Below are positions 7,699-16,319 of a stretch of 64,000 bases of DNA, piece by piece; positions within the stretch are counted from its first letter, which is position 1, and every line of letters starts with the position of its first letter. This stretch comes from DAITAZ01 sp036824045. GTDB taxonomy: Bacteria; Pseudomonadota; Gammaproteobacteria; Burkholderiales; Rhodocyclaceae. Made by a program: the position numbers and the translations under genes. The notes beneath the pieces were generated by a model. It saw only the letters and a list, made by a program, of their open reading frames with translations, was not told the DNA's origin and ran no database searches. The stretch spans positions 16,061 through 80,060 of the forward strand of contig DAITAZ010000015.1 of NCBI GenBank assembly GCA_036824045.1, given 5' to 3'.

Positions 7699-8235
7699 AT
7701 GGGAGTGCGTTCCAAATATTTCGTGGTAAGTGCTGTGCTGGGTCTTGCTGCCACCATGCTGCCGGGGGTGGTTGGCGCCGGGGAGGCGGGCAAGGGTGTG
7801 GATTTTCGCAAGCTGGAGTTCACGCATGGCAAGGCTTCCAGTCAAGCGGCGCTGCAAGTGCCCGGCGGGTCCAGGACGCTGGTGCTCCACCAGCCGGAGC
7901 CCTTCAATCCGCCGAGTGCCTGGAGCGGCCCGGTGGAGTTGCGCAACGGAGCGCGCCCGTGCAAGGCGGACTTCGTGGTGGTGACTGATGTGTATGCGGC
8001 GGGCACCGCGCCCTATCTGGTACTGGTGACCTTCAGCAAGAACGAGAACATTGTCCGCTTCATGGATGCCAGCACCTGTCGGGAAGCCCACAAGCCCATC
8101 CGTGCTGCTTCTGAGGCGATCACAGTGAGCGGCAATCGGCTGGAGATCAAGCCCGCATGCGCCGATCCAGCCCGCTGTGGCAATCCGCAGGTGTATGAGC
8201 TGTTTCCGGACGCCAGCCCCCGCCTGCAGCGCTGA
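7699..8235 (+). CDS. Exported protein of unknown function
   Basis: I do not recognise this 178-residue protein. The ATG at 7699 follows AGGAG and gives a clear Sec signal peptide (VRSKYFVVSAVLGLAATMLP, with likely cleavage after GAG or VGA). The mature part has four cysteines (ARPCKAD, STCREAH, PACADPARCG), which could form two disulfides in the periplasm. A hydrophobic strand PYLVLVTFSKNENIVRF sits in the middle. The gene stands alone, converging on mfd with a 28-base gap, so the neighbours do not point to a role. Confidence is high that it is a gene and low about any function. Confidence 0.75.
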   Translation: MGVRSKYFVVSAVLGLAATMLPGVVGAGEAGKGVDFRKLEFTHGKASSQAALQVPGGSRTLVLHQPEPFNPPSAWSGPVELRNGARPCKADFVVVTDVYAAGTAPYLVLVTFSKNENIVRFMDASTCREAHKPIRAASEAITVSGNRLEIKPACADPARCGNPQVYELFPDASPRLQR

Positions 8236-8263
8236 GGCGGAGTGTTCCGCGCTACCGGGCGGG

Positions 8264-11200
8264 TCAGCCCAGTCGTTTGAACAATGCGCGCACTGCGTTC
8301 GCCCGGGCTTTGACGTCGGCGGTATAGGTCTTCCAGGCCAGCTTGTCCTGGCCTGCTAGCTTGTAGTTCCTGTCCTTCTGGATGAGCTGGATGATGCGGA
8401 TCGGCTCAATGGGCGGGTTGGGCACGAACTGCACCATGATCTGGCTCTCGTGAGCGTCGATCTTGGCAACGCCCAAGGGTTTGGCGAGGATGCGCAGGCG
8501 GTGGGTTTCCACCAGGCACTGGGTTTGGTGGGGCATCTCGCCGAAACGGTCGATCAGTTCCTCCTGAACGGCTTGCAGGTCCTCTGCCGTTTCGCAGTTG
8601 GCCAAGCGCTTGTAGAGGGTCAGGCGCTGGTGTACATCCGGGCAGTAGTCGTTGGGGAGCAAGGCTGGGGCGTGAAGATTGATTTCCGAAACCACCTCCA
8701 GCGGCTGCGCCAGATTGGGCTCTTCACCCCGCTGAAGGGCGCGCACGGCCGATTTCAGCATCTCCGTGTACAAGCTGAGGCCCACCTCCTGGATTTCGCC
8801 GCTTTGATCTTCCCCGAGCACTTCGCCCGCCCCGCGGATTTCCAGATCGTGCATGGCCAGGAAGAAACCTGAGCCCAGTTCTTCCATCGCCTGGATGGCC
8901 TCCAGACGTTTGGTGGCCTGAGGGGTGGGCTTGGCGTGCTGGTCGGTGAGCAGATAGGCGTAGGCCTGGTGGTGGGAGCGCCCGACCCGCCCGCGGAGCT
9001 GGTGGAGCTGGGCCAGCCCGAACTTGTCTGCCCGGTTGATGATGATGGTGTTGGCGTGGGGGTTGTCGATCCCTGTCTCGATGATGGTGGAGCAGAGCAG
9101 GATGTTGTGGCGCTGCTGGGTGAATTCGCGCATGACGCGCTCCAGCTCCCGTTCCGGCAGTTGGCCGTGGCCAACCACAATCCGCGCTTCGGGCAGCAGT
9201 TCCCGCAGTTTCTCGCGCATGGTCTCGATGGTTTCCACCTCGTTGTGGAGGAAGTACACCTGGCCGCCGCGCTTGAATTCCCGCAGCACCGCTTCCCGCA
9301 CCAGCCCCTTGGACCAGGGGGAAACAAAGGTCTTGATCGCCAGCCGCTTCTGGGGCGCGGTGGCGATAACCGAAAAGTCCCGGATGCCTTCGAGCGCCAT
9401 GCTCAGGGTGCGGGGGATCGGGGTGGCGGTCAGGGTGAGCACGTCCACTTCGGCCCGCAGATTCTTCAGCGCTTCTTTCTGCCGGACGCCGAATCGGTGC
9501 TCTTCGTCAATGATTACAAGGCCTAAGCGTGCAAAATTGATGTCTTTTTGCAAGATTCTGTGGGTGCCGATCAGGATGTCAACTTTGCCTTCTGCCACGT
9601 CTTTGAGTGCCTGGGTTTGTTCTTTGGCTGACTTGAAGCGGGAGATCTCGGCCACGCGTACCGGCCATTCGGCAAAGCGGTCGCTGAAGTTCTGATAGTG
9701 CTGTTCGGCGAGCAGGGTGGTGGGGGCGAGCACGGCGACCTGCTTGCCATCGGCCACCGCCACGAAGGCGGCGCGGAGCGCCACTTCGGTCTTGCCAAAG
9801 CCCACATCGCCGCATACCAGCCTGTCCATGGGCTTGCCCGACTGCATGTCCGCCACCACGGCGTTGATGGCGGATAGCTGGTCCGGGGTTTCTTCGAAGC
9901 CGAAGCCGTCGGCGAAGGCTTCCAGATCATGCTGCTGAAAGCTGAACTGGTGTCCCTTGCGCGCAGCCCGCTGGGCATACAGGGCCAGCAGTTCGGCTGC
10001 GGTGTCCCGCACTTGCTCGGCGGCCTTTTTGCGCGCTTTTTCCCACTGTCCGGAGCCGAGCCGGTGCAGTTGCACCGATTCGGGAGAAACGCCGCTGAAA
10101 CGGCTGATGACCTGCAGCTGGGCCACGGGAACGTAGAGCTTGTCGCCGCCGGCGTACTCCAGATGCAGGAACTCGGTTTCGCCTTCGCCCAGATCGAGGT
10201 GGACCAGACCGAGGTAGCGGCCCACACCATGGCTTTCATGAACGACCGGGTCACCCACCTTGAGTTCGGACAGGTCCCGCAGCCAGCCCTCAACGCTGGC
10301 CTTGCGTCCTTCCGCCCGCTTGTGCCGGGGGCGGGCGGTGGCGGCGTAGAGCTCGTTCTCGGTCACGATGGCGAGCCCAGCCTCGGGCAGGATGAAGCCC
10401 GTGGACAGTGGGCCGACACCCAGCGCAAACGCGGGGCCGCCCTCGGCGAAGCCCCGGAAATCCGCGCACGGGGCGGGGCGTAGCCGATACTCGGCCAAGT
10501 ACTCCTGTATTGTTTCCCGGCGCCCGGCGGACTCGGCCAGCACCAAGGTGCGTATCGGGCTATCGGCCAGGAAAACGCGCAGCCGGGCCAGCGGGTCTTC
10601 GGCCTTCCGTTCCACTGCTATGGAGGGAAGGGGTTGGGCCAGGGCCGTTCCATCGCTGTCGGTGGCAATGCCGAGGGATATCCGCGGGAGGGCGCCGAGG
10701 CGTCCGAAGAAGGCTTCCTCGCTCAGGAACAAGTCACCGGGCGGCAGCAGGGGGCGGGTGCGGTCTCCGCCCATCAGGTCGTAGCGGCTGCGGGTATCGC
10801 GCCAGAATTCCTGAATGGCGTCGCTCACCCGGCCGTGCAGGCATACGACGGCGCTGGTGGGGAGGTAGTCGAAGATTACGGCGGTGTGCTCGTGGAAGAG
10901 CGGAAGGTAGTACTCGATGCCGGGGGGAAGGATGCCCGCGGACACATCTTTGTAGATGGGCGAGCGGGATGGGTCCCCTTCGAACACTTCCCGGTAGCGG
11001 GAGCGGAAGCGGGTGCGACCACCCTTGTCGTCCGTGGGAAACTCTCTTGCGGGCAGCAGGCGGATTTCGGGCACGGGATAGATCGTGCGCTGGGTGTCCA
11101 CGTCGAAGGTGCGGATGGATTCCACTTCGTCGTCGAACAGGTCAATCCGGTAAGGGACGGCCGAGCCCATGGGATAGAGGTCGATCAGGCCGCCGCGCAC

Positions 11201-11716
11201 GCTGAATTCGCCGGGGCTCACCACCTGGGTGACGTGGTGGTAGCCCGCCAGAGCGAGTTGCGCCTTGAGCCCTTCCACATCCAGGCGCTCGCCTTTCTTG
11301 AGGAAGAAGGTGTAGGCCGCCAGATACTCGGGGGGGGCCAGCCTGTATAAGGCCGTGGAGGCGGGCACGATGGCGATGTCCGTCTGGCCGCGGGTGATGG
11401 CGTACAGGGTGGACAGGCGCTCGGAGATCAGATCCTGGTGCGGCGAAAAGCCGTCGTAGGGCAAGGTTTCCCAATCCGGGAGCAGATGGGCGCGCAGATC
11501 GGGTGCAAACCAGGCGATCTCTTCCAGCAGGCGCTGCGCTTCCAGCGGGCTTGCGGCGATCACCACCAGCAGGCGGCCTGCGCAGCAGCCCTTGGCAAGC
11601 TCGGTCAGCACCAGCGCATCGCTGGAGCCGGCTGCGGCGGGCAGATCGAGGCGGGCGCCCGGTTTGGGCAGGGAAAAGGCAAGTCGTTCGCGCAACAGCG
11701 CCGGAGGCTGGGGCAT
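8264..11716 (-). CDS. mfd: Transcription-repair coupling factor Mfd
   Basis: Mfd is an ATP-driven DNA translocase that removes RNA polymerase stalled at lesions and recruits UvrA. At about 1150 residues it is full length. Domains in order are the N-terminal UvrB-like module (LLPDWETLPYDGFSPHQDLISER), the RNA-polymerase-interacting domain (LKVGDPVVHESHGVGRYLGL), the RecG-like helicase core with Walker A GDVGFGKTE and DEEH box, motif VI in QLRGRVGRS, and the C-terminal TRCF domain. I choose ATG 11716; a TTG at 11731 in the same frame would add five residues. Neither has a strong Shine-Dalgarno sequence. comEC is transcribed divergently from a shared 158-base region. Confidence 0.97.
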   Translation of the reverse strand: MPQPPALLRERLAFSLPKPGARLDLPAAAGSSDALVLTELAKGCCAGRLLVVIAASPLEAQRLLEEIAWFAPDLRAHLLPDWETLPYDGFSPHQDLISERLSTLYAITRGQTDIAIVPASTALYRLAPPEYLAAYTFFLKKGERLDVEGLKAQLALAGYHHVTQVVSPGEFSVRGGLIDLYPMGSAVPYRIDLFDDEVESIRTFDVDTQRTIYPVPEIRLLPAREFPTDDKGGRTRFRSRYREVFEGDPSRSPIYKDVSAGILPPGIEYYLPLFHEHTAVIFDYLPTSAVVCLHGRVSDAIQEFWRDTRSRYDLMGGDRTRPLLPPGDLFLSEEAFFGRLGALPRISLGIATDSDGTALAQPLPSIAVERKAEDPLARLRVFLADSPIRTLVLAESAGRRETIQEYLAEYRLRPAPCADFRGFAEGGPAFALGVGPLSTGFILPEAGLAIVTENELYAATARPRHKRAEGRKASVEGWLRDLSELKVGDPVVHESHGVGRYLGLVHLDLGEGETEFLHLEYAGGDKLYVPVAQLQVISRFSGVSPESVQLHRLGSGQWEKARKKAAEQVRDTAAELLALYAQRAARKGHQFSFQQHDLEAFADGFGFEETPDQLSAINAVVADMQSGKPMDRLVCGDVGFGKTEVALRAAFVAVADGKQVAVLAPTTLLAEQHYQNFSDRFAEWPVRVAEISRFKSAKEQTQALKDVAEGKVDILIGTHRILQKDINFARLGLVIIDEEHRFGVRQKEALKNLRAEVDVLTLTATPIPRTLSMALEGIRDFSVIATAPQKRLAIKTFVSPWSKGLVREAVLREFKRGGQVYFLHNEVETIETMREKLRELLPEARIVVGHGQLPERELERVMREFTQQRHNILLCSTIIETGIDNPHANTIIINRADKFGLAQLHQLRGRVGRSHHQAYAYLLTDQHAKPTPQATKRLEAIQAMEELGSGFFLAMHDLEIRGAGEVLGEDQSGEIQEVGLSLYTEMLKSAVRALQRGEEPNLAQPLEVVSEINLHAPALLPNDYCPDVHQRLTLYKRLANCETAEDLQAVQEELIDRFGEMPHQTQCLVETHRLRILAKPLGVAKIDAHESQIMVQFVPNPPIEPIRIIQLIQKDRNYKLAGQDKLAWKTYTADVKARANAVRALFKRLG

Positions 11717-11754
11717 GGCGGGCACCGGCAAGGGTGGAATTCTGGAAGGCCGGG

Positions 11755-11760
11755 ATTATA
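11755..11760 (-). promoter_or_regulatory. Possible mfd -10 element
   Basis: On the minus strand a perfect TATAAT lies about 40 bases before the mfd start. The place where a -35 box should be reads ATCGCC, which is poor, so the assignment is weak. Confidence 0.3.
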
Positions 11761-11874
11761 GGCGATGCATCCCCGGGGGCGATCGGTCCGCAACGGGATG
11801 CGTAGCGGTGGCGGTAGTATGGAACTGAGGCATACGCCCGTGCCGCCTGGGGCAGATGCTGCTGCAATGACGCC

Positions 11875-14202
11875 ATGCGTCTTGCCATCCTTGCCTTCGC
11901 CCTGGGTATCTGGTTGTGCCAGCAGCAGCCACGTTTGCCGGACGCGTCTGCGCTATGGGCGGCGCTCGCCTTGGCAGGCGCGGCGGCCGGGGCGGCAAGC
12001 TGGCGGCGGGTCCGCCGTCCTGCCGTAACCGTAGCCCTTGGGCTGCTGGGCTTTGTGTGGGGGTGCTGGCATGGGCAGCATTTGCTCGCGCAGCGCCTCG
12101 CGCCAGAGCTCGAGGGCCGGGATATCCAGGTGGTGGGAGTGATCGCCGGCCTGCCCCAGCCGTTTGAGCGGGGGGAGCGCTTTGTGCTGCGGGTGGAGCA
12201 GTCGGAGTTCCCCCTGCCGCCCGTGGTGCAGCTTGCCTGGTATCGCGACGGCAAGGGCACGTTGACACCCGGCTTGCGCGCTGCCGAGCGCTGGCAATTG
12301 CGGCTGCGGTTGAAGCGCCCGCACGGCAATCTCAATCCCCACGGTTTCGACTACGAGGCCTGGCTGTTCGAGCAGGGGATCGGAGCAACCGGCTATGTGC
12401 GGGCGGGGCTGGAGAATGTCCGGCTCGAGGCCCTGGTCTTGCAGCCGGGGCCGCTGCTGCAGCGCGCCCGACAGGCAATACGGGAGCAGTTCGAGGCAGC
12501 GCTGCCCCAATCGGCCTATCGCGGCATCCTGGTGGCGCTGGCGATCGGGGACCAGCGTGCCATCGAAACGGATTACTGGACAGTTTTCAACCGAACCGGG
12601 CTGACGCACCTGTTCTCGGTTTCCGGCATGCACATCACACTGATCGCCGGGCTGGCGGGCGCATTGGTGGGTTGGGCCTGGCGTCGTTCGGTGCGCCTGT
12701 CGCTGTGGCTGCCTGCCCAAAAGGCGGCGATCGCCGTGGGCTGGATGGTGGCTCTGGGCTACAGCCTGCTGGCGGGTTGGGGTATTCCAGCCCAGCGTAC
12801 CTTTTTCATGCTCAGCGTGGCGGCCCTGGCCATGTGGAGCCACCGCAGCGCATCGCCTTCCCGGGTCCTGACGCTGGGTTTGGTGGCGGTGCTGGTGGCG
12901 GATCCGCTGGCGGTGACGGCTGCGGGCTTCTGGTTGTCGTTCGGTGCGGTGGCGGTGCTGTTCTTCGTGAGCAGTGGGCAGATCGGGCAGGTGCATTGGT
13001 TGCGTCAGGCGGTCCGCAGCCAATGGGCGGTCACCTTGGCGCTGCTTCCGGCCTTGCTGGGGATGTTCCAACAGTTTTCCCTGATCTCGCCCATCGCCAA
13101 TGCGGTGGCCATCCCCGTAGTGACCTTCCTGGTCACGCCGCTGGCGCTGTTGGCGGCGGTGGCGCCGTTCGATGTTCTGATGCAACTCGCCCACGGCATC
13201 CTGGCGGCGCTGATGGTGCTGGTGACATGGCTTGCCGGTCAGCCGCTTGCGGTCTGGCAGCAGGCTGCGCCTGCCGGCTGGGCTGTGGTGCTGGCGACCG
13301 CGGGGTGTCTGGCGCTCCTCCTGCCCCGCGGCGTACCCGGTCGTCTGGCAGGTCTGCCCATGTTGTTCCCCCTGTTGCTGGCGGCACCGCCGCGGCCGGT
13401 ACCGGGGGAGTACTGGCTCACCGTGCTGGATGTGGGGCAGGGTCTGGCGGTGCACGTCCAGACGGCCACCCATGATCTGATCTACGACACCGGCCCCCAA
13501 TATTCCCAGGACGCCAATAGCGGCAACCGGGTGATCCTGCCCTACCTGCGCGGGCAGGGTGTGAGCAGGCTCGACGCCTTGATCATTACCCACGCGGATA
13601 TCGACCATTCCGGCGGCGCCGAATCGGTGCTGGAGGCCGTGCCCACGACCTGGAGCGCCAGTTCGCTTCCGGCGGAGTCCCTCCTGCGCGGCATTCTCCC
13701 CGCCCATCGTCCTTGCGTGGCGGGTCAGCGGTGGGCGTGGGACGGGGTGGATTTCGAAGTGCTGCATCCCCCCGCCGGAGCTCTTGAGGGGGCGGGCGCG
13801 AAGGAGAACGACCTCTCCTGTGTCGTGCGCGTGACCAATCACCGCCATGTGGTGCTGTTGGCGGCCGATGTCGAGGCGGCTGCCGAGGCGCAGATGCTTG
13901 CCCGCGATCCGGCTGGTGTACGCGCCGATGTGCTGGTGGTGCCCCACCACGGTAGCCGCACGTCCTCCACGTCGGCCTTTGTGGATGCGGTGGATGCACG
14001 CACGGCCGTGTTCCCGGTGGGTTACCGCAACCGGTTTCTGCACCCGAACGGGGAGGTTCTCGCCCGCTATCAGGCCCGGGGGACGGCCATTCTTCGCACG
14101 GACCTGGATGGCGCCGTGACGATCCGCGCGGGCGCCCGCCTGGAGGTGGAGACAACCCGGGCCAAACGCCGCCGCTACTGGCACAGCGGGCGCGGGCTCT
14201 GA
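11875..14202 (+). CDS. comEC: DNA internalization competence protein ComEC/Rec2
   Basis: A 775-residue inner-membrane protein that forms the channel for single-stranded DNA during natural transformation. It has an N-terminal membrane segment, a DUF4131-like soluble part, and the Competence domain (RGILVALAIGDQRAI, then TGLTHLFSVSGMHITLIAGLAG) with many membrane spans to about residue 500. The C-terminal metallo-beta-lactamase-like domain (LDVGQGLAVHVQT, ITHADIDHSGG, VPHHGSRTS) is the proposed nuclease. All parts are present, so the gene appears intact. Other competence genes (comEA, pil) are not in the window. The ATG at 11875 was taken as the first plausible start; no strong ribosome-binding site is visible. 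Confidence 0.95.
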   Translation: MRLAILAFALGIWLCQQQPRLPDASALWAALALAGAAAGAASWRRVRRPAVTVALGLLGFVWGCWHGQHLLAQRLAPELEGRDIQVVGVIAGLPQPFERGERFVLRVEQSEFPLPPVVQLAWYRDGKGTLTPGLRAAERWQLRLRLKRPHGNLNPHGFDYEAWLFEQGIGATGYVRAGLENVRLEALVLQPGPLLQRARQAIREQFEAALPQSAYRGILVALAIGDQRAIETDYWTVFNRTGLTHLFSVSGMHITLIAGLAGALVGWAWRRSVRLSLWLPAQKAAIAVGWMVALGYSLLAGWGIPAQRTFFMLSVAALAMWSHRSASPSRVLTLGLVAVLVADPLAVTAAGFWLSFGAVAVLFFVSSGQIGQVHWLRQAVRSQWAVTLALLPALLGMFQQFSLISPIANAVAIPVVTFLVTPLALLAAVAPFDVLMQLAHGILAALMVLVTWLAGQPLAVWQQAAPAGWAVVLATAGCLALLLPRGVPGRLAGLPMLFPLLLAAPPRPVPGEYWLTVLDVGQGLAVHVQTATHDLIYDTGPQYSQDANSGNRVILPYLRGQGVSRLDALIITHADIDHSGGAESVLEAVPTTWSASSLPAESLLRGILPAHRPCVAGQRWAWDGVDFEVLHPPAGALEGAGAKENDLSCVVRVTNHRHVVLLAADVEAAAEAQMLARDPAGVRADVLVVPHHGSRTSSTSAFVDAVDARTAVFPVGYRNRFLHPNGEVLARYQARGTAILRTDLDGAVTIRAGARLEVETTRAKRRRYWHSGRGL

Positions 14203-14272
14203 GCGGCGGCGGGTTGGACGCGCTCCGCGGTTTTCTGCGATGATCCCCGGCTCGAGCCCTCCGGTGAATACC

Positions 14273-15181
14273 ATGTGCATCGTCGACTGCCTGCGCCAGC
14301 TCTTTGCCGAAAAGCCCTCCGCCCGTCCGCCCATGCGCGAGCGCTCCGTGCTGTGCTCAAGCCCCAGCGGGCTGCACCGCATGGCTTATACGGAGTGGGG
14401 GGATCCTCTCAATCCGCGGGTGCTTGTGTGCGTGCACGGGCTTACGCGCAATGGGCGCGATTTCGATTTCCTGGCGCAGGCTCTGGCGTCGCACTATCGG
14501 GTGATCTGCCCGGATCTTCCCGGCAGGGGCCGCAGCGACCGTCTGGCCGCGGCGGCGGAGTACGTGCCGCCGACCTATGCGGCGGATCTCGTTACCCTGA
14601 TCGCGCGGCTGGACGTGGAATCCGTCGACTGGGTGGGAACTTCGCTGGGCGGGCTGGTGGGCATGATCCTCGCCAGCCAGCCGCGCAGCCCGATCCGCCG
14701 GCTGGTGCTCAACGACGTGGGGCCGGAAATCAGTGCCGCCTCGCTGCGCCGCATCGGCGAGTATCTGGGTTCGGCGCCCCGCTTCCCGTCCATGGAGGAC
14801 GCGGAGAAGTACATCCGCTACGTCAGCGCGCCTTTTGGTGCCCTTTCAGACGAACAGTGGCGGCACCTCACCCTGTACTCGGTGCGGGCGGTGGCTGCCG
14901 GAGGTTTCGAGATGATCTACGACCCGGCGATCGGCGAGCCCTACCGCACGGCGTTCCTGGCCGGCGACGTGAGTTTCTGGCCGCTTTACGACGCCATTGG
15001 CTGCCCGACCTTGGTGATCCGGGGGGCGGAATCCGACCTGCTGCTGCGCGATACGGCCCTGCGGATGAAAGAGCGGGGGCCCCGCGCCCAGTTGGTGGAG
15101 GTGGCCGGTGTGGGGCATGCGCCCATGCTCATGAATGAGGAGCAAGTGGCGCTGGTGCGGGGATTCCTGCTCGGGGTTTGA
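14273..15181 (+). CDS. Alpha/beta hydrolase
   Basis: An alpha/beta-hydrolase fold protein of about 302 residues. It shows the oxyanion-hole region (VCVHGLTRNGRDFDFLAQAL), the nucleophile elbow WVGTSLGGLVG with the catalytic serine, a likely acid in LVIRGAESDLL and a final GVGHAPML holding the catalytic histidine. I prefer ATG 14273 because GGTGA lies five bases upstream; ATG 14240 would add 11 residues and ATG 14333 would remove 20. The substrate is unknown. The stop is followed within three bases by the DUF599 gene, so they probably share a transcript. Confidence 0.85.
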   Translation: MCIVDCLRQLFAEKPSARPPMRERSVLCSSPSGLHRMAYTEWGDPLNPRVLVCVHGLTRNGRDFDFLAQALASHYRVICPDLPGRGRSDRLAAAAEYVPPTYAADLVTLIARLDVESVDWVGTSLGGLVGMILASQPRSPIRRLVLNDVGPEISAASLRRIGEYLGSAPRFPSMEDAEKYIRYVSAPFGALSDEQWRHLTLYSVRAVAAGGFEMIYDPAIGEPYRTAFLAGDVSFWPLYDAIGCPTLVIRGAESDLLLRDTALRMKERGPRAQLVEVAGVGHAPMLMNEEQVALVRGFLLGV

Positions 15182-15184
15182 AGC

Positions 15185-15898
15185 ATGCGCCTGCCGCAGG
15201 AGATTCTCGCCCAGGCCAGCGCCATCGATCTGGCGGCGATGCTCTGGTTTGCCCTGTGCTGGCTGGGCTACAACCATTTCGTCGACCACCGCCTGGGAGC
15301 CCGCGGGTTGGTGGGAGTGGCCCACGGCTATCGGCGGGAGTGGGCGCGGCAGATGCTGACCCGGGAGATGCGGGTGTCCGATGCCGCGCTGGTGGGGAAC
15401 CTGATGAGCAGCGTTTCCTTTTACGCCAACACCACCATTTACATCATCGCCGGTCTGCTGGCGGTGTGGGGCGCGTTGGACAAGGTGATCAGCGCCACCC
15501 AGGAGCTACCCTTCGCCCGCGCAGCAACCCGCGAACTGTGGGAGATGAAACTCATCCTCCTGGCTTTCGTCTTTGTGGTCGCCTATTTCAAGTTCACCTG
15601 GTCTCTGCGTCAGATGAACTTCCTCTCCATCCTCATCGGCGCGGCGCCGCCGCCCCAGGCGCCGGCGGCGGAGCGGGAACGGTTTGCCGCCAAGCTGGGT
15701 GCGGTCAACAGCTTCTCGGGAGACGAATTCAACCTGGGCATTCGGGCCTATTACTTTGGTCTGGCCGCTACGAGCTGGTTCATCCACCCCTGGCTGTTTG
15801 TGGTGGCCACGACCCTGGTGGTCGGGGTGCTGGCCCGCCGGGATTTTGCCTCGCCCACACTGAAGGTCCTCCATGAACATCCCCCCTCCAGACACTGA
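15185..15898 (+). CDS. DUF599 domain membrane protein
   Basis: A 237-residue inner-membrane protein of the DUF599 family, whose function is not established. It has about four membrane segments (LAAMLWFALCWLGYNHFV; a span around YIIAGLLAVWGALD; MKLILLAFVFVVAYFKFTW; FIHPWLFVVATTLVVGVLA). The conserved core VSDAALVGNLMSSVSFYANTT and NSFSGDEFNLGIRAYYF are typical of the family. It starts three bases after the alpha/beta hydrolase, and its end overlaps the next gene by 26 bases. That tight packing suggests one operon leading into the hydrogenase genes, although no functional tie is known. Confidence 0.88.
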   Translation: MRLPQEILAQASAIDLAAMLWFALCWLGYNHFVDHRLGARGLVGVAHGYRREWARQMLTREMRVSDAALVGNLMSSVSFYANTTIYIIAGLLAVWGALDKVISATQELPFARAATRELWEMKLILLAFVFVVAYFKFTWSLRQMNFLSILIGAAPPPQAPAAERERFAAKLGAVNSFSGDEFNLGIRAYYFGLAATSWFIHPWLFVVATTLVVGVLARRDFASPTLKVLHEHPPSRH

Positions 15899-16247
15899 CA
15901 ACAGCCTCCTGGCAACCACGCCTGCGCCGCCCTACTACGCGGTGATCTTTTCCAGTGTGCGCACGGACGGGGACGACGGATACGCTGCAACCGCTGCGCG
16001 GATGGTGGAACTGGCGGCGGAGCAGCCGGGATTCCTGGGCGCCGAGTCTGCCCGCGAGGATCTGGGGATCACCGTCAGCTACTGGCGCAGCCTGGAAGAC
16101 ATCGCCGCCTGGCGGGCCCACGCGGGACACCGGATGGCAATCGAGGCGGGCCGGGAACGATGGTATGCCGCCTACCGCTTGCGGGTGGCGCGGGTGGAGC
16201 GCGAGGTGGCCTTCGAGGGGTCGGGAGACACTGCGCGCCAGGGTTGA
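15873..16247 (+). CDS. Antibiotic biosynthesis monooxygenase (ABM) domain protein
   Basis: A 124-residue protein with a single ABM-type ferredoxin-like fold. Signs are YYAVIFSSVRTDGDDGYAATAARM, the central QPGFLGAESAREDLGITVSYW, then SLEDIAAWRAHAGHRMAIEAGRE. Small ABM proteins include heme-degrading enzymes, quinol monooxygenases and stress proteins of unknown activity, so the family name should not be taken as a function. The start lies 26 bases inside the DUF599 gene. It ends 72 bases before hoxF and could belong to the same transcript. Confidence 0.8.
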   Translation: MNIPPPDTDNSLLATTPAPPYYAVIFSSVRTDGDDGYAATAARMVELAAEQPGFLGAESAREDLGITVSYWRSLEDIAAWRAHAGHRMAIEAGRERWYAAYRLRVARVEREVAFEGSGDTARQG

Positions 16248-16319
16248 CCTTGAGCTAGGTTCTTTCCAGGTTCCGGGCGCAAACTGTTCGACAAGGCGTT
16301 TGCACCGGAGGTGAGACCC

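Noticed and set aside
11953..14382. 809-codon open frame on the minus strand opposite comEC
   Set aside because: It is glutamine-, histidine- and arginine-rich with no family signature and lies entirely against an intact comEC. Long antisense frames are common in GC-rich genes.
16248..16319. Sigma-54 promoter before hoxF
   Set aside because: A TTGCA is present but no GG lies at the right distance upstream for a -24/-12 promoter.
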